Assembly (NCBI GenBank): GCA_018716975.1
Contig: DVJE01000013.1
Location: 37,984 to 101,983, forward strand
DNA: 64,000 bases
From: Candidatus Gallacutalibacter stercoravium
GTDB taxonomy: Bacteria; Bacillota; Clostridia; Oscillospirales; Acutalibacteraceae
Reading direction: 5' to 3'
Within the stretch, counting starts at the first letter, position 1, and every line of letters begins with the position of its first letter. A model generated the notes under the pieces. The model ran no database searches. It was not told the DNA's origin and saw nothing but the letters and a program-made list of their open reading frames with translations. A program made the translations under genes and the position numbers. Positions 63,353-64,000 of this stretch are shown here, piece by piece.

Positions 63353-64000
63353 TTACCTTTTTTGAATATCCCTGTGGTGCACGCTGGTGCGCCTGCCCTG
63401 CTCCAACAGATGGCTATACAGCAGCTGCGCCAGGGCCACCGAGCGGTGCTTGCCGCCCGTGCAACCGATGGCCACCACCAGCTGGCTTTTCCCTTCGTCG
63501 CAATACAGGGGCAGCATATAATCAATTAGCGAAAAGAAACGGTCGATAAACCCTTTTGTTTGCGGCCATTTCATCACATATTGGTAAACCAGATCGTCTA
63601 AACCGGTCAGGTTTTTCAGCTCCTCAACATAATAGGGGTTGGGCAAACAGCGCACATCCAGCACCAAATCCGCCTCGGTGGGAATGCCGTATTTAAAGCC
63701 GAAAGAAACGCAGTTGATCATTAGCGCATAGGCGGAGTTACCCAAAAACAGGCTGGAAATTCGCTCTTTCAGCTGGGCGGGTGAGATTAAAGAGGTGTCT
63801 ATCACATAGTCGGCCCGCTCACGCACGGGTTTGAGCATCTCCCGCTCCAGGTGCACGGCCTGCTCCAGCGATCCCAAGTAGTTTTGCGCCAAGGGATGTT
63901 TTCTTCTGGTTTCTTTATACCGGTGAATCAACACATCGTCGCTGGCGTCCAAATACAAAATGCGGTACTCACGCTGCTCTGATTGCAGCTTGTCCAGCAC
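63353..64000 (-). CDS. rapZ: RNase adapter protein RapZ/YvcJ, C-terminal part (5' end outside window)
   Basis: RapZ-family proteins are nucleotide-binding regulators; in E. coli RapZ controls GlmS through small RNAs, and in Bacillus YvcJ affects competence. The visible 215 residues include LYLDASDDVLIHRYKETRRK, SFGFKYGIPTEADLVLDVRC, PNPYYVEELKNLTG and the C-terminal GCTGGKHRSVALAQ. The N-terminal P-loop (GxSGAGKS) is beyond the window edge. The end, HHRDIQKR, is as in full-length family members, so the gene is complete at its 3' end. Confidence 0.94.
   Translation of the reverse strand: MLDKLQSEQREYRILYLDASDDVLIHRYKETRRKHPLAQNYLGSLEQAVHLEREMLKPVRERADYVIDTSLISPAQLKERISSLFLGNSAYALMINCVSFGFKYGIPTEADLVLDVRCLPNPYYVEELKNLTGLDDLVYQYVMKWPQTKGFIDRFFSLIDYMLPLYCDEGKSQLVVAIGCTGGKHRSVALAQLLYSHLLEQGRRTSVHHRDIQKR

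Noticed and set aside
63239..63549. Plus-strand ORFs overlapping the end of rapZ
   Set aside because: The larger part is antisense to rapZ, with no ribosome site and no protein-like conservation signal.

Overview
The window looks like a chromosomal stretch from an anaerobic, G+C-rich member of the class Clostridia (gut Oscillospirales-like). This rests on separate secD and secF genes, a rapZ / whiA-dnaE-pfkA region, the Clostridia-typical families DUF3783 and DUF6259, NADP-type glutamate dehydrogenase, SigmaA-type promoters with 17-bp spacers, and Shine-Dalgarno sites of the AGGAGG type. There are no rRNA or tRNA genes, no intact insertion sequence and no CRISPR array. The genus is not decided by the sequence.

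Layout. 0-3 kb: end of secD, secF, a VTT-domain membrane protein and a damaged conserved gene. 3.8-7.1 kb: two AT-rich small ORFs and a two-gene replication-type cassette (CHC2 zinc-finger primase fragment plus DUF927 ATPase). 7.7-14.1 kb: pcrA, a polysaccharide deacetylase, an orphan HMA metallochaperone, an XRE regulator and galE. 14.3-18 kb: a heterodimeric ABC exporter pair with asymmetric ATP sites. 18.2-18.5 kb: an unexplained non-coding transcription unit (promoter, perfect palindrome, 41-bp repeats, terminator). 18.9-24.7 kb: double-domain PPK2, a two-component system with an unknown membrane protein, and a C39-like protease. 25.2-27.4 kb: MATE exporter and divergent MerR regulator with a classical 19-bp-spacer promoter. 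27.5-29.7 kb: nucleotidyltransferase and NahK-like N-acetylhexosamine kinase. 29.8-32.3 kb: split ThrE-type exporter plus lysA. 32.5-42.9 kb: GH43-like protein, gdhA, a DUF362-DUF3783-GGDEF operon, lacZ and a divergent sugar isomerase-like protein. 43-47 kb: small regulators, a GNAT protein, ilvD and a FadR-type regulator. 47.2-53.3 kb: ABC exporter, phosphoglucomutase, manA and an LCP-family cell-wall ligase. 53.6-64 kb: pfkA, dnaE, whiA, then an insertion (DUF6259 glycosidase-like gene, AT-rich hydrolase and broken methyltransferase), then the end of rapZ.

How the genes fit together. A carbohydrate theme recurs: lacZ, galE, nahK plus nucleotidyltransferase, pgm, manA, pfkA and glycosidase-like proteins. 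Together these suggest use of host or dietary galactosides and N-acetylhexosamines and supply of sugar nucleotides for the envelope. Regulation can be read directly in several places: the MerR dyad between -35 and -10 of the MATE promoter, a GntR/FadR-type site inside the ilvD promoter, a terminator-like hairpin in the gdhA leader, and dyads at the HMA and 18.27-kb promoters.

The most unusual genome-scale signal is the large number of short, degenerate tandem repeats in intergenic spacers (units of about 6 to 41 bp). Some run into the ends of coding sequences, and an 8-bp insertion of the same look breaks the methyltransferase gene.
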